Shown in pieces: positions 35,524 to 43,702 of a stretch of DNA of 46,259 nucleotides. The position numbers and the translations under genes were made by a program. The stretch is from UBA8403 sp964455155 (lineage in GTDB: Bacteria; Bacteroidota; Bacteroidia; Cytophagales; Amoebophilaceae): the NCBI GenBank assembly GCA_964455155.1, contig CAYVYH010000003.1, positions 1 through 46,259 on the forward strand, in the 5' to 3' direction. The stretch's first letter is position 1; each line of letters opens with the position of its first letter. The notes beneath the pieces are model-generated. The model searched no databases and was not told the origin of the DNA. It worked only from the letters and a program-made list of their open reading frames with translations.

Positions 35524-36870
35524 ATGCCTCATCCTCGATACCAGAAGTTTACAGCAGCAGTCTTTGTCGGTCTATTGTTGCAGGGTTGTCAGCCAAGCTT
35601 TCATGTAACCGCTGAGGAATCTAGTGGTGGGAAACCTGCGGCAGCCGGTCATGCGCGCGGTGCTGACAGGACTGTTGGTTTTGCATCGGGCAATAGTCCC
35701 CTTACTTCGTCTTATGAACATTCTGGTGCCTATCATCAGGGGTCTTCGATGGAGTCTTTCATTCCATCATCCTTTTTGCTTGAGGATTCGAAGCCTGCAG
35801 CCAGTTCTGCGTTTCCAAATGCTCGATCGGAGTCAGGTAGTGGTGCTGCGACGAAGTCAGTGTTGCAAGTGGGACGGCCGCGTTCGAGGCATGGCTATGA
35901 AGATCGATTGGCATTAGAACCATCATCACAAGTTCGTCTGGGGAAAGACTACAGAAAGCAGTCAATGTTAGTGCGATCATTGCGAACCCGTTTGGAACAC
36001 GAGAATGAAAAAAAGCTAGCCTTGGGACGTTCCTTACGGGTGCGCTTGTACCCTGTACATGAAAAGAAACCAGCAGCAGCAGCGGTGTGCGAAAAGCCAC
36101 GCTCGGGTGCACCACAGGGAGTACGGATGGTAGACCGGGTACCGGCGCAGTGTTTAGCAAGGCTTGATGACTCAGCGCGCGAGAGGGAGCATGAGCTTAT
36201 GCGGGGGGGAGCGTGTCATTCCCAGCGTTTTCCTCAGGCTTTTGGCGCTCAAGAGTGGGAACGTTACTTTGGGCAGGTAGGTGTGGAGCCTCCGCTACCG
36301 GCTGATATAGCTGGGATCTTACATAGCAGTTGCCCCTTCTGGCCAGGGAAGAAAATCAAAGACACGCACCTGTTGGTGCTGATTCCGTCCACAGTGGATG
36401 ATAGGCCCTTTACGTTGAATCTATTGCGTAGTCTTATACAGATCCCTAGGAGAGCGGGCTACAAAACGCAGTACCGGGACTATGATTATGACGTTCAACA
36501 GTGTTTCGGTAATCAGTGTCCTCGTTCTTCCTATTGGGTGTTAGTAACGCGAGATGTGTTACCCGGTAGTAGGTTTAAGACGTGTATACGACAGGGGGAA
36601 CTTGTTGCCGAACAAGCACGCCGTACGGGAATGCCTTATCAGATGCCCCGTGTGTTAGAAATAGCGACAGCAATCCTGTCAAACTATACTCGTAGCGGTG
36701 AGCGTCTTTACACAGATGTCCCTTGGACCTATACGCGGTGTCAGGAGATGATACCTTGCTTTACCGACGCCTCGGTTTTTGTTGGAGGATTTTCTTCTTG
36801 GGGGCTTTCTATCAGCGACGACTTTGTTCCTAACCGCAACTATGGCGTATCGTCTCTCCTTAGATTTTAA
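35524..36870 (+). CDS. paralogous lipoprotein C with 18-residue repeats
   Basis: Starting at the ATG at 35524 (MPHPRYQKF) the protein has 448 residues, with a signal peptide ending GLLLQGC (Cys22). The variable middle contains three tandem 18-residue repeats (RSLRTRLEHENEKKLALG type) and is basic. The conserved domain from about residue 236 has FGAQEWERYFG, CPFWPGKKIKDTHLLVL, SYWVLVTRDVLPGSR, PYQMPRVLEIATAIL and WTYTRCQE, ending SSLLRF. In-frame codons to 35386 upstream do not look like a signal. Paralogous to A, B and the decayed copy at 41.4 kb. Confidence 0.75.
   Translation: MPHPRYQKFTAAVFVGLLLQGCQPSFHVTAEESSGGKPAAAGHARGADRTVGFASGNSPLTSSYEHSGAYHQGSSMESFIPSSFLLEDSKPAASSAFPNARSESGSGAATKSVLQVGRPRSRHGYEDRLALEPSSQVRLGKDYRKQSMLVRSLRTRLEHENEKKLALGRSLRVRLYPVHEKKPAAAAVCEKPRSGAPQGVRMVDRVPAQCLARLDDSAREREHELMRGGACHSQRFPQAFGAQEWERYFGQVGVEPPLPADIAGILHSSCPFWPGKKIKDTHLLVLIPSTVDDRPFTLNLLRSLIQIPRRAGYKTQYRDYDYDVQQCFGNQCPRSSYWVLVTRDVLPGSRFKTCIRQGELVAEQARRTGMPYQMPRVLEIATAILSNYTRSGERLYTDVPWTYTRCQEMIPCFTDASVFVGGFSSWGLSISDDFVPNRNYGVSSLLRF
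35920..36081 (+). repeat. three tandem 54-bp repeats in lipoprotein C
   Basis: Units begin at 35920, 35974 and 36028 and encode PSSQVRLGKDYRKQSMLV, RSLRTRLEHENEKKLALG and RSLRVRLYPVHEKKPAAA. A weaker fourth unit (ending YEDRLALE) precedes them. The units are diverged, so this is an old expansion of a charged segment. Confidence 0.7.
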
Positions 36871-37097
36871 GTGTGTCATTGCACAACGTCTCTCTTACCT
36901 CTGTGCGTTGTAGTTTTAGTGCCTGGCTATCAACCCCTATCCGATGATCAAAAAATGATCTCAAGGAAACGCTGCAGAGATGGTAAATCTCTTACACGGA
37001 GATGTCGGATTGTTTCGCGAGGTTGGTAGCTGAGTTAGATCTGGTTGTACGCATAACAACATGCTAGGCTGGTATTCTGGAGGAGTGGTGTCTGTCA

Positions 37098-40000
37098 CTA
37101 AGGATTCTTTGCAATCGAGGCTGATACAGTGTACCCATCTAGGTTGAGGATGGTGCCTCCTTGTATACTGGTCTCTACCAATTCTAGTTGTAGTGCTTGG
37201 ACCTCTTGACAAATGTAGGCTTTGTGTTGCTGTACAGCAGCTTTTACAAAAGGATGTTGGAGCACGAGTGTTACTTTTATTTTATCCTGTACGTCTAAGC
37301 TTTGCTCTTTACGAAGGTTTTGGAGGCGATTAACCAGCTCGCGGGCTACACCCTCTTGGCGCAAGGCGTCGTCGAGTCTGATGTCTAGTGCTACTGTGGT
37401 CTCACCTTCCTTGGCCACAACCCAACCTGGAATATCTTCTGAGGTGATGATAACATCATCCAATGTCAATACTATGTTCCCCGAGTGCCCTTGCAAAGAA
37501 GTAGGTATGGCTGTTTCGGAGTCGGGTAGTACCATAGCAAGCTCCAGACGTTGTGTTTGCTCTAAGCGTTGAATGTCTTCTTGCGTCAGCTGTGCAATGA
37601 TTTGCGCCAGCATTTGCACACGTGCTCCGTAGCGTTGTCCTAAAATTTTAAAATTGGGTTTTATTTTTTTAGTCACTACGGCTGTAGTATCATCTATGTA
37701 GGTCACATTTTTGACATTGACTTCTGATTTGATCAAGGATTCTAAAGAAGCGATGTGAGTCTTGGTAGTTTTGTCAGCAATGGGCAACAGAAGCCTGGCC
37801 AGGGGTTGTCGTACTTTTAGCTGATGTTTTTTTCTTAGTGAATGAACCAGCGAGACAATTTTTTGAGCCTCATACATTTTTTTTTCCAAAGTCGTATTGA
37901 TGAATTGGCTTTCAGCCTTTGGAAAGTCCGTCAAATGTACAGAATGAGCATTCTTTTGTTGATCTGTGTGATGTAAGGCCTGGTAAATCTGCTCCGTGTA
38001 AAAAGGGGCAATAGGCGCAGCGAGCTGGGCAATGGTGATCAAGCATGCATACAGTGTTTGATAGGCAGCCAATTTATCAGGACCGTCCTCACTTTGCCAG
38101 AAGCGTTTTCGATTCAGACGTACGTACCAATTGCTCAAATCGTTCACTACAAAATCTTGTATGGCTCGTGCTGCTTGGGTAGGGGTATACGCCTCGTAGG
38201 CCTCCGTCACGGTTTGGATCAAACTGTGTAGGCAGGAGAGTATCCACTGATCAATTTTGGGCCGGTCTGTAAGGGGGACGAGTGGTGTTGCTCGGTCAAA
38301 CCGGTCGATATTGGCATACAACGCAAAAAAGCTGTACGTATTGTGGAGAGTCGCGAAGAAACGTCGTTTTACTTCAACGATGCCATGAGCGTCAAATTTG
38401 AGATTGTCCCAAGGATTGGCATTGCTAATCATGTACCAGCGTAGGGCATCTGGGCCGTGTTGGTCCATCATGGAAAAAGGATTGATGGCATTGCCCAAGC
38501 GTTTAGACATTTTGTTGCCTTGTTGGTCCAATACAAGTCCATTAGCTACCACTTGCTTAAAGGCTACCTGATCAAACAACAGAACAGCCAGCACATGTAG
38601 GGTAAAGAACCATCCACGGGTTTGGTCTAAACCTTCTGCGATAAAGTCAGCGGGGAAATGTTGTGCGAACGTTTCTTTATTTTCAAAAGGGTAGTGACAT
38701 TGTGCGTAGGGCATTGCTCCGGAATCAAACCACACATCGATTACATCAGACTCGCGGTACATGGGCTTACCCTGGGGACTCACTAGCACGATTTGATCTA
38801 CATAGGGGCGGTGTAGGTCGATTTCTGCTGGCAGGGGCGTGTTCATCAGGCCCGCAGCTATGGCCTGGTCTACTTCTAGGCGCAGTTCGGCTAGTGAACC
38901 CACGCACTTTTCTTCTTGTTGGTCTTTGGTGCGCCAAATGGGCAAAGGCGTGCCCCAGTATCGGTCTCGGCTAAGGTTCCAGTCTACTAGATTCTCCAGC
39001 CAGTTACCAAACCTACCTGTACCTGCACTTTTTGGTTGCCAGCTGATGGTTTTGTTTAGTGCTACGAGGCGGTCTTTGCAGGCGGTGGTCTTGATAAACC
39101 AAGCATCCAGCGGATAGTACAAGATAGGCTTGTCTGTACGCCAGCAGTGGGGATAGCTGTGCTCGTACTTAGCCACTTGAAAGGCTTGGTTTGTTTTTTT
39201 AAGCTTGATAGCCAACAATGTATCTACTGATTTATAGTTGGGCTGCTGGCGAATTTCTTGGGGTGCATATGCTTCTTTGACGTACTGGCCAGCAAAATCG
39301 GTGATTTCGGACACGAAACGACCTTGACGGTCTACAATGGGGCAGGCTGTATCGGTACCGCGTTCTACAGTAATCGGTGGAATACCTGCTTGCTGCGCTA
39401 TGCGCATGTCATCAGCTCCAAATGTAGGGGCAATGTGTACCAGGCCTGTTCCTTCTTCGGTGGTTACAAAATCGTCTGCAATGATGCGAAAGGCAGGTTG
39501 TTTGGGTATCACGTAAGGGAGAAGTTGGTGATACGTTTGCCCGATCAGATCCTTGCCCTGATAGTGTGCTATGATTTGCCATGGAATGGGCGTGTCGCCG
39601 GCCTGGTAATGGGAAAAAGCAGCGGGGTCTTGTGTTGACTCTGTTAAGAAATAACGCGGCACAGCGGCTTGTGCTAAAATTACTTGTACAGGCTGGTAGG
39701 TGTAGGGGTTGAAGGTGCGCACCTTGACATAGTCGATGTGCTTTCCTACTGCCAAGGCACTGTTCGCTGGCAATGTCCAGGGAGTAGTGGTCCAGGCCAA
39801 GAAATAGTCCTGCTGTGTGCCTTCTACCCGGAACTGCGCCACGACCGAGGTATCCTTGACTAGTTTGTAGCAGCCTGGCTGGTTGAGTTCATGAGCGCTT
39901 AGTCCTGTGCCGGCAGCGGGTGAGTAGGGCTGGATGGAGTAGCCTTTGTAGAGCAACCCTTTGTGGTGCAACTGCTTGAGCAAGTGCCAGAGTGATTCTA

Positions 40001-40469
40001 TGTAGTCGCGGTCAAAGGTCAGATAAGGGTGGTCTGTATCCAACCAATAGCCCATCTGCTTTGTCATGGTGTCCCATTGGTCCTTGTATTGCAACACTGC
40101 CTGGCGGCAGTATGCATTGTAGGTTGAAACGCTGATTTTGGTGCCAATGTCTTCTTTGGTAATACCCAGCTGTTTCTCCACAGCAAGCTCTACCGGCAGT
40201 CCGTGTGCGTCCCAGCCACTCTTGCGCTGCACTCGAAATCCTTGTTGAGTTTTGTATCGGCAAAAAATATCCTTGATGGTGCGCGACAGTACGTGGTGGA
40301 TACCAGGTGCGCCGTTGGCTGAAGGGGGGCCCTCGTAAAAAGTGAAGCTCCGCTTCTCATCTCGTTGCTGGATGGAACGCTGAAAAATGTCGTTCTTTCT
40401 CCAAAAATCGTGGATAGCACGGGCAGTCTGTGCTAGGTCTAGCTCGGGGTGGGCAGGGTAGGTAGGCAT
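37098..40469 (-). CDS. ileS: isoleucyl-tRNA synthetase, large type
   Basis: A 1123-residue class I synthetase. GPPSANGAPGIHHVLSRTIK near residue 47 holds the HIGH-equivalent. The editing domain contains TTPWTLPANSALAVG and the KMSKS loop reads KMSKR before LGNAINPF. The C-terminal region with QRYGARV and IITSEDIPGWVVA is that of the long, eukaryote-like type common in Bacteroidetes. It is complete. The 227 bases between its stop and lipoprotein C hold nothing recognised. Confidence 0.97.
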   Translation of the reverse strand: MPTYPAHPELDLAQTARAIHDFWRKNDIFQRSIQQRDEKRSFTFYEGPPSANGAPGIHHVLSRTIKDIFCRYKTQQGFRVQRKSGWDAHGLPVELAVEKQLGITKEDIGTKISVSTYNAYCRQAVLQYKDQWDTMTKQMGYWLDTDHPYLTFDRDYIESLWHLLKQLHHKGLLYKGYSIQPYSPAAGTGLSAHELNQPGCYKLVKDTSVVAQFRVEGTQQDYFLAWTTTPWTLPANSALAVGKHIDYVKVRTFNPYTYQPVQVILAQAAVPRYFLTESTQDPAAFSHYQAGDTPIPWQIIAHYQGKDLIGQTYHQLLPYVIPKQPAFRIIADDFVTTEEGTGLVHIAPTFGADDMRIAQQAGIPPITVERGTDTACPIVDRQGRFVSEITDFAGQYVKEAYAPQEIRQQPNYKSVDTLLAIKLKKTNQAFQVAKYEHSYPHCWRTDKPILYYPLDAWFIKTTACKDRLVALNKTISWQPKSAGTGRFGNWLENLVDWNLSRDRYWGTPLPIWRTKDQQEEKCVGSLAELRLEVDQAIAAGLMNTPLPAEIDLHRPYVDQIVLVSPQGKPMYRESDVIDVWFDSGAMPYAQCHYPFENKETFAQHFPADFIAEGLDQTRGWFFTLHVLAVLLFDQVAFKQVVANGLVLDQQGNKMSKRLGNAINPFSMMDQHGPDALRWYMISNANPWDNLKFDAHGIVEVKRRFFATLHNTYSFFALYANIDRFDRATPLVPLTDRPKIDQWILSCLHSLIQTVTEAYEAYTPTQAARAIQDFVVNDLSNWYVRLNRKRFWQSEDGPDKLAAYQTLYACLITIAQLAAPIAPFYTEQIYQALHHTDQQKNAHSVHLTDFPKAESQFINTTLEKKMYEAQKIVSLVHSLRKKHQLKVRQPLARLLLPIADKTTKTHIASLESLIKSEVNVKNVTYIDDTTAVVTKKIKPNFKILGQRYGARVQMLAQIIAQLTQEDIQRLEQTQRLELAMVLPDSETAIPTSLQGHSGNIVLTLDDVIITSEDIPGWVVAKEGETTVALDIRLDDALRQEGVARELVNRLQNLRKEQSLDVQDKIKVTLVLQHPFVKAAVQQHKAYICQEVQALQLELVETSIQGGTILNLDGYTVSASIAKNP

Positions 40470-40480
40470 GGCGTATCTAG

Positions 40481-40980
40481 CTAGGCACGGCTGTTATTTG
40501 CTGCTACCAAAATCTCGCCCAATCTCAGCAACAAGCGGACCATCTCTATATTTAGTTCCGTGATTTTCCGATCTTTTTCTTCTTTTTGCGCGAGCCTCGT
40601 TGCTTCGAGCTTCATAATTTGGTTATAGTATAAGGAATAATCCAGATTGACGTAGCAGCCTTCCATCGCAATGTTGTGTGTAAGCGCTTCCTCATCTTTC
40701 CTGACATTTTCTTCTGCCTTTTCGTACAACTCTGCATCTCCATCTCCCGGCGTTGCATGTTGATCTTTTGAGGCCTGTAATAATTTTACCATGTACTCTA
40801 CGAGCTTCTCGTGTATTTTTTCCCTTCGGCGGTCTCTCTAAGCTCCTTGCGCATGCTCGCTGCCCTTGTTGCCGGTGTGGAGTCACCCTTGTTATTTCGT
40901 GTACATGCACAGCCCTCCCATAAGATGAGCACCAAAGCCATAGTAGCGTAGAAGCCAGGTAGCGTGTGCTTGTGTTGCAT
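40481..40980 (-). pseudogene. frameshifted coiled-coil lipoprotein gene
   Basis: On the minus strand MQHKHTLPGFYATMAL and VLILWEGCAC form a lipoprotein-type signal and reach RETAEGKK, where a run of six A (T6 at 40816-40821 on the plus strand) leads to a stop at 40798. Adding one A joins this to a frame reading IHEKLVEYMVKLLQASKD and on to a Lys/Glu/Leu-rich helical end (residues like MKLEATRLAQKEEKDRK). Restored, it would be about 165 residues. The 3' part on its own (40481-40792) is an intact open frame of 103 codons. It is unrecognised; the stop lies just before ileS. Confidence 0.55.
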
Positions 40981-41369
40981 TGGTGTCATGTGCCAGCTAT
41001 GCAACCTTTGTTCTGTACTGTGTTAATACCGAGTACTAAAATAGCAGCAATCCACAGGATACACAAAATAAGGCCTTTGCATGGCGTATCGTCCATAAGG
41101 GCACTCTTTAGTAGACTCAAGTTATCGACCATCGAGCCACTAGCCCTCTATCTCATGATTAAAAACAAGCTCCAGGAAGTTTCGCAAATGTAGATGTTAG
41201 TAGAAGAACGAAAAAGAGAAAGCTTTTGCACCCAATCAACGTCGTGGTCGGCTGATCTTTGTTTGAGAAAGTGCTTGACAAGTGCTCTCTTGAGGAGGCA
41301 TCAGGCAGGCTTGTCTATCATCCCTTGGTGCTGTGCAAGATGATGCTCCTACAAACTTAGTATGATCGC
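40981..41369. other. intergenic, nothing recognised
   Basis: A plus-strand frame (40966-41193) with PLALYLMIKNKLQEVSQM is open but unrecognised. The right part may be degraded 5' sequence of the lipoprotein pseudogene that follows. Confidence 0.35.
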
Positions 41370-41680
41370 TCTGGGTGTTGATGACGCAGGATGTGCTTGA
41401 AGGTAGTAGAAGCAAGACGTACGTAGAACAGAGGGAATTGGTTGCTGGGCACGCAAGTCGCACGGGCCTGCCTTATGAGTTACCACCATGGAGGTAGAGG
41501 CGCGGCTATCTTGTCGCACTACGTGCGTAGTGGAGAGCATGTCTGCATAGATGGTAATCGGACTTACACTCGGTCGTTGTTGGTAGTTTGGCCTCCCGTG
41601 GGTCCTGTATCGTATAGAACTACTTCTGTTACCAAGACAGCTACGGTGTGGCTGGTCTCCGACAGTTCAAGCACTTGACT
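41370..41680 (+). pseudogene. decayed fourth copy of the lipoprotein-family C-terminal domain
   Basis: The frame reads WVLMTQDVLEGSRSKTYVEQ and RTGLPYELPPW, then shifts; the next frame gives AAILSHYVRSGEHVCIDGNR with TYTRS, and a third gives VVGSLASRG and DSYGVAGLRQF. All three pieces match, in order, the SYWVLxTRD, HYVRSGER, YTRC, VGGF and YGVA landmarks of lipoproteins A-C. Only the last third of the gene is recognisable. Confidence 0.75.
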
Positions 41681-41779
41681 CCGCATGAGGGATCTTGCAC
41701 TCCGTCCACGGGGACTTGTATGGTGGGGCAATGTCTTCGAATGCTTTCAGAGGAAATTAGGCCTGGTGTAGATTGATAA

Positions 41780-42251
41780 GTGCGTCAGGTCAAAAAGAGA
41801 AATCAGCTCTAATGTGGCTACGAGCGTCATTACCTGGCATCGGCAGACGTAGTCTTAGCAGTACATCCTACCGTTGTCAACGTTCATGATGGACCTTGTA
41901 CGTCAGTCAGTCTTGATCCTGTAATACTTCCTGCAGGCAGTCGCATCTTGGTAGACAAAGGGCGTGGTTCAGCCAAGAACGATCCGCTATCACGTCAAAG
42001 AGGTTGACATCGTGGTACTCAACGCAAGACCTACAAGCATAGGCCCCTGTCTGTTCTGGGAAAAGCGCTACAACAGGCTACTTCGTCGCAGTCGCTATCA
42101 GATAGATCGAGTGTTTGGGCGCATGAAACGTTGGTTGGGTAGGCTAGAAGCCAGTTATGTCGGCATGGCTAAGACCCGTGAGCATCATGTTCTGGGGACT
42201 ATCGCTTATAACTTACACGGATTTCCAAAGACCATCCTGTCGAAGGCGTAG
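41780..42251 (+). mobile_element. IS5-like transposase remnant of a second type
   Basis: The reading starts VRQVKKRNQL, has a stop, then GYERHYLASADVVLAVHPT and VVNVHDGPCTSVSL, ILVDKG, and GSAKNDPLSRQRG in another frame. A final frame carries SRYQIDRVFGRMKRWLGR, YVGMAKTREHHVLGTIAYNL and ILSKA. This is the C-terminal half of a DDE_Tnp_1 IS5-group transposase with several frameshifts. It differs from the element at 20.9 kb and lies directly against the decayed lipoprotein copy. Confidence 0.75.
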
Positions 42252-42377
42252 CAAAAGCAGAGAGAAGGTACTCAAATGGGCACTTGGCTCCCAAAACAGG
42301 GGGAAGTAAGTAAACTGAATACCTCAAAATAACCCCCCAAAAAGTGCTATAGGGATAGTGCGCCTTTTACGCAAAAG

Positions 42378-42477
42378 NNNNNNNNNNNNNNNNNNNNNNN
42401 NNNNNNNNNNNNNNNNNNNNNNNNNNNNNNNNNNNNNNNNNNNNNNNNNNNNNNNNNNNNNNNNNNNNNNNNNNNNN
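42378..42477. other. assembly gap of 100 N within a repeat-containing lipoprotein gene
   Basis: The gap begins exactly inside the second copy of a 174-bp repeat, which points to repeat collapse. The stop codon of the gene may be the one reached at 42347 after the gap, but the frame across it cannot be known. Confidence 0.9.
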
Positions 42478-42709
42478 TGGTTACTGCTTCGGATGGTGTT
42501 GCGGTGTCGTTCAGGGACTCGGTTATTTTCTCTTCTTTCTGTTGAATTTCCTCCTGTATTTCTTGAATCAGGTTTTCTAGTGTTGAAGACGGTGCTTCAC
42601 CTTGTTGCTTAGGTGTTTGTGCGTCTCGCTCGTGGGGCTTTGGTGTGTCGCTGGTCACTGCTTCGGATGGCGTCGCGGTGTCGTTCAGGGGCTCGGTTAT
42701 TTCCTCTCC
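42478..42709 (-). repeat. 174-bp repeat unit
   Basis: The segment starting TGGTTACTGCTTCGGATGG at 42478 recurs at 42652 as TGGTCACTGCTTCGGATGG, with the next 40 bases nearly identical. The distance is exactly 174 bases, or 58 codons, so copy number changes would keep the frame. Confidence 0.8.
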
Positions 42710-42829
42710 TTTTGTTTGTGGTACACTAGGTTCGGGGCTCGGAAAATGAGGATGATTCTTGCCATCTTCGACACAGCCCACGCACGAGACGACAACTAAG
42801 ATGGCAGAGAGTATATACAGGTTATGCAT
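42478..42829 (-). CDS. repeat-containing lipoprotein, 3' end in gap
   Basis: A signal peptide LSAILVVVSCVGC gives two possible lipid Cys (16 or 19). The mature part is Pro/Thr/Glu-rich and polar. A unit of 58 residues starting ITEPLNDTATPSEAVT begins again as ITESLNDTATPSEAVT just before the gap. Between lies a short helical segment (LENLIQEIQEEIQQKEEK). No family is recognised; low-complexity repeat lipoproteins of this sort are often variable surface proteins. Confidence 0.65.
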
Positions 42830-42919
42830 CTTTTGCTCATAACGGTTGTAAGACGGTTTGCTGCTTCTATGACAATTTTGCCTGGTTAGTATGATTCGTA
42901 TACATACAGATACACAAAC

Positions 42920-43702
42920 TTACAGTTGTTGATGTCTTTGACGTTGCCAGTGATCACACACGATGGCAGCAGCCATGGCTGCATTGAGTGATTCTGCTTG
43001 ACCATATCGGGGGATGCTGATGCGCTGTTGGATATAAGGCAGCACGTCTGGGCTGATGCCTTGAGACTCGTTGCCAACAACGATCAGGCCCGGAAAGGGT
43101 AGCGAGGTACAGTGGATGTTTGCGCCTGTGGTAAATGTGCCCAGGATGGGCCAAGACGTGTTGTTGAGAAAGGAAGCCAAGGGTGTGTAATACACTCGTA
43201 CGCGTGTAAACGAACCCATGCTGGCATGTAGCACCTTTGGATTGTATAAATCCACAGTGCTGGGGGAACAAATCAATGCTGGAATGTTGTACCAGTCTGC
43301 CATGCGTACTATCGTACCCAGGTTCCCTGGATCGCGAATATTATCCAATACCAACCCCCAAACATCACCGGGAGGTGCTGAAAACGCATGAGCAGGCATT
43401 TGTGCTACGGCCAACACTGCCTTGTTGGTAGTCAGTGTGCCTATGGACGCTAGTGTAGTTTCTTCTGCCTGAAAAACAGCCGTGTCACCTTGTCCAGGAA
43501 TGTTGTGCGTGGCTAGAAAGATAGGCGTCCCTACAACCATCCGCACGGTATAGTGAGAAGCCAGCAGCAAAAGGACATTTTTAGCCCCTTCTACAATAAA
43601 GAATCTTTCTTGCTGGCGATACTTCTTTAACTGTAGGCTTTTTATGAATTTTGCCTGCCTACTGGATAGCCTTTGAAAAGGAACTTGAGGTGCAGCACGC
43701 AT
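42920..43702 (-). CDS. SpoU/TrmH-family RNA 2'-O-methyltransferase
   Basis: A 260-residue knotted SPOUT methyltransferase. An N-terminal substrate-binding part (LSSRQAKFIKSLQLKKYR, RFFIVEGAKNV) resembles RlmB and related enzymes. The three SPOUT motifs are NIRDPGNLGTIVRMADW, VVGNESQGIS and IPRYGQAESLNAAMAAAI. It probably methylates a ribose in rRNA or tRNA; which site cannot be told. Divergent from, and overlapping by 13 bases, the TamL-like gene, a common Bacteroidetes pairing. Confidence 0.92.
   Translation of the reverse strand: MRAAPQVPFQRLSSRQAKFIKSLQLKKYRQQERFFIVEGAKNVLLLLASHYTVRMVVGTPIFLATHNIPGQGDTAVFQAEETTLASIGTLTTNKAVLAVAQMPAHAFSAPPGDVWGLVLDNIRDPGNLGTIVRMADWYNIPALICSPSTVDLYNPKVLHASMGSFTRVRVYYTPLASFLNNTSWPILGTFTTGANIHCTSLPFPGLIVVGNESQGISPDVLPYIQQRISIPRYGQAESLNAAMAAAIVCDHWQRQRHQQL

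Noticed and set aside
36945..36970. GATCA-AAAAA-TGATC hairpin as a terminator of lipoprotein C
   Set aside because: The stem is only five base pairs and no T run follows.
36937..37010. Apparent similarity of 36937-36985 to 41145-41195 (TATC..ATGAT.AAAAA...AGGAA)
   Set aside because: The match is short, AT-rich and needs gaps; not enough to claim a shared remnant.
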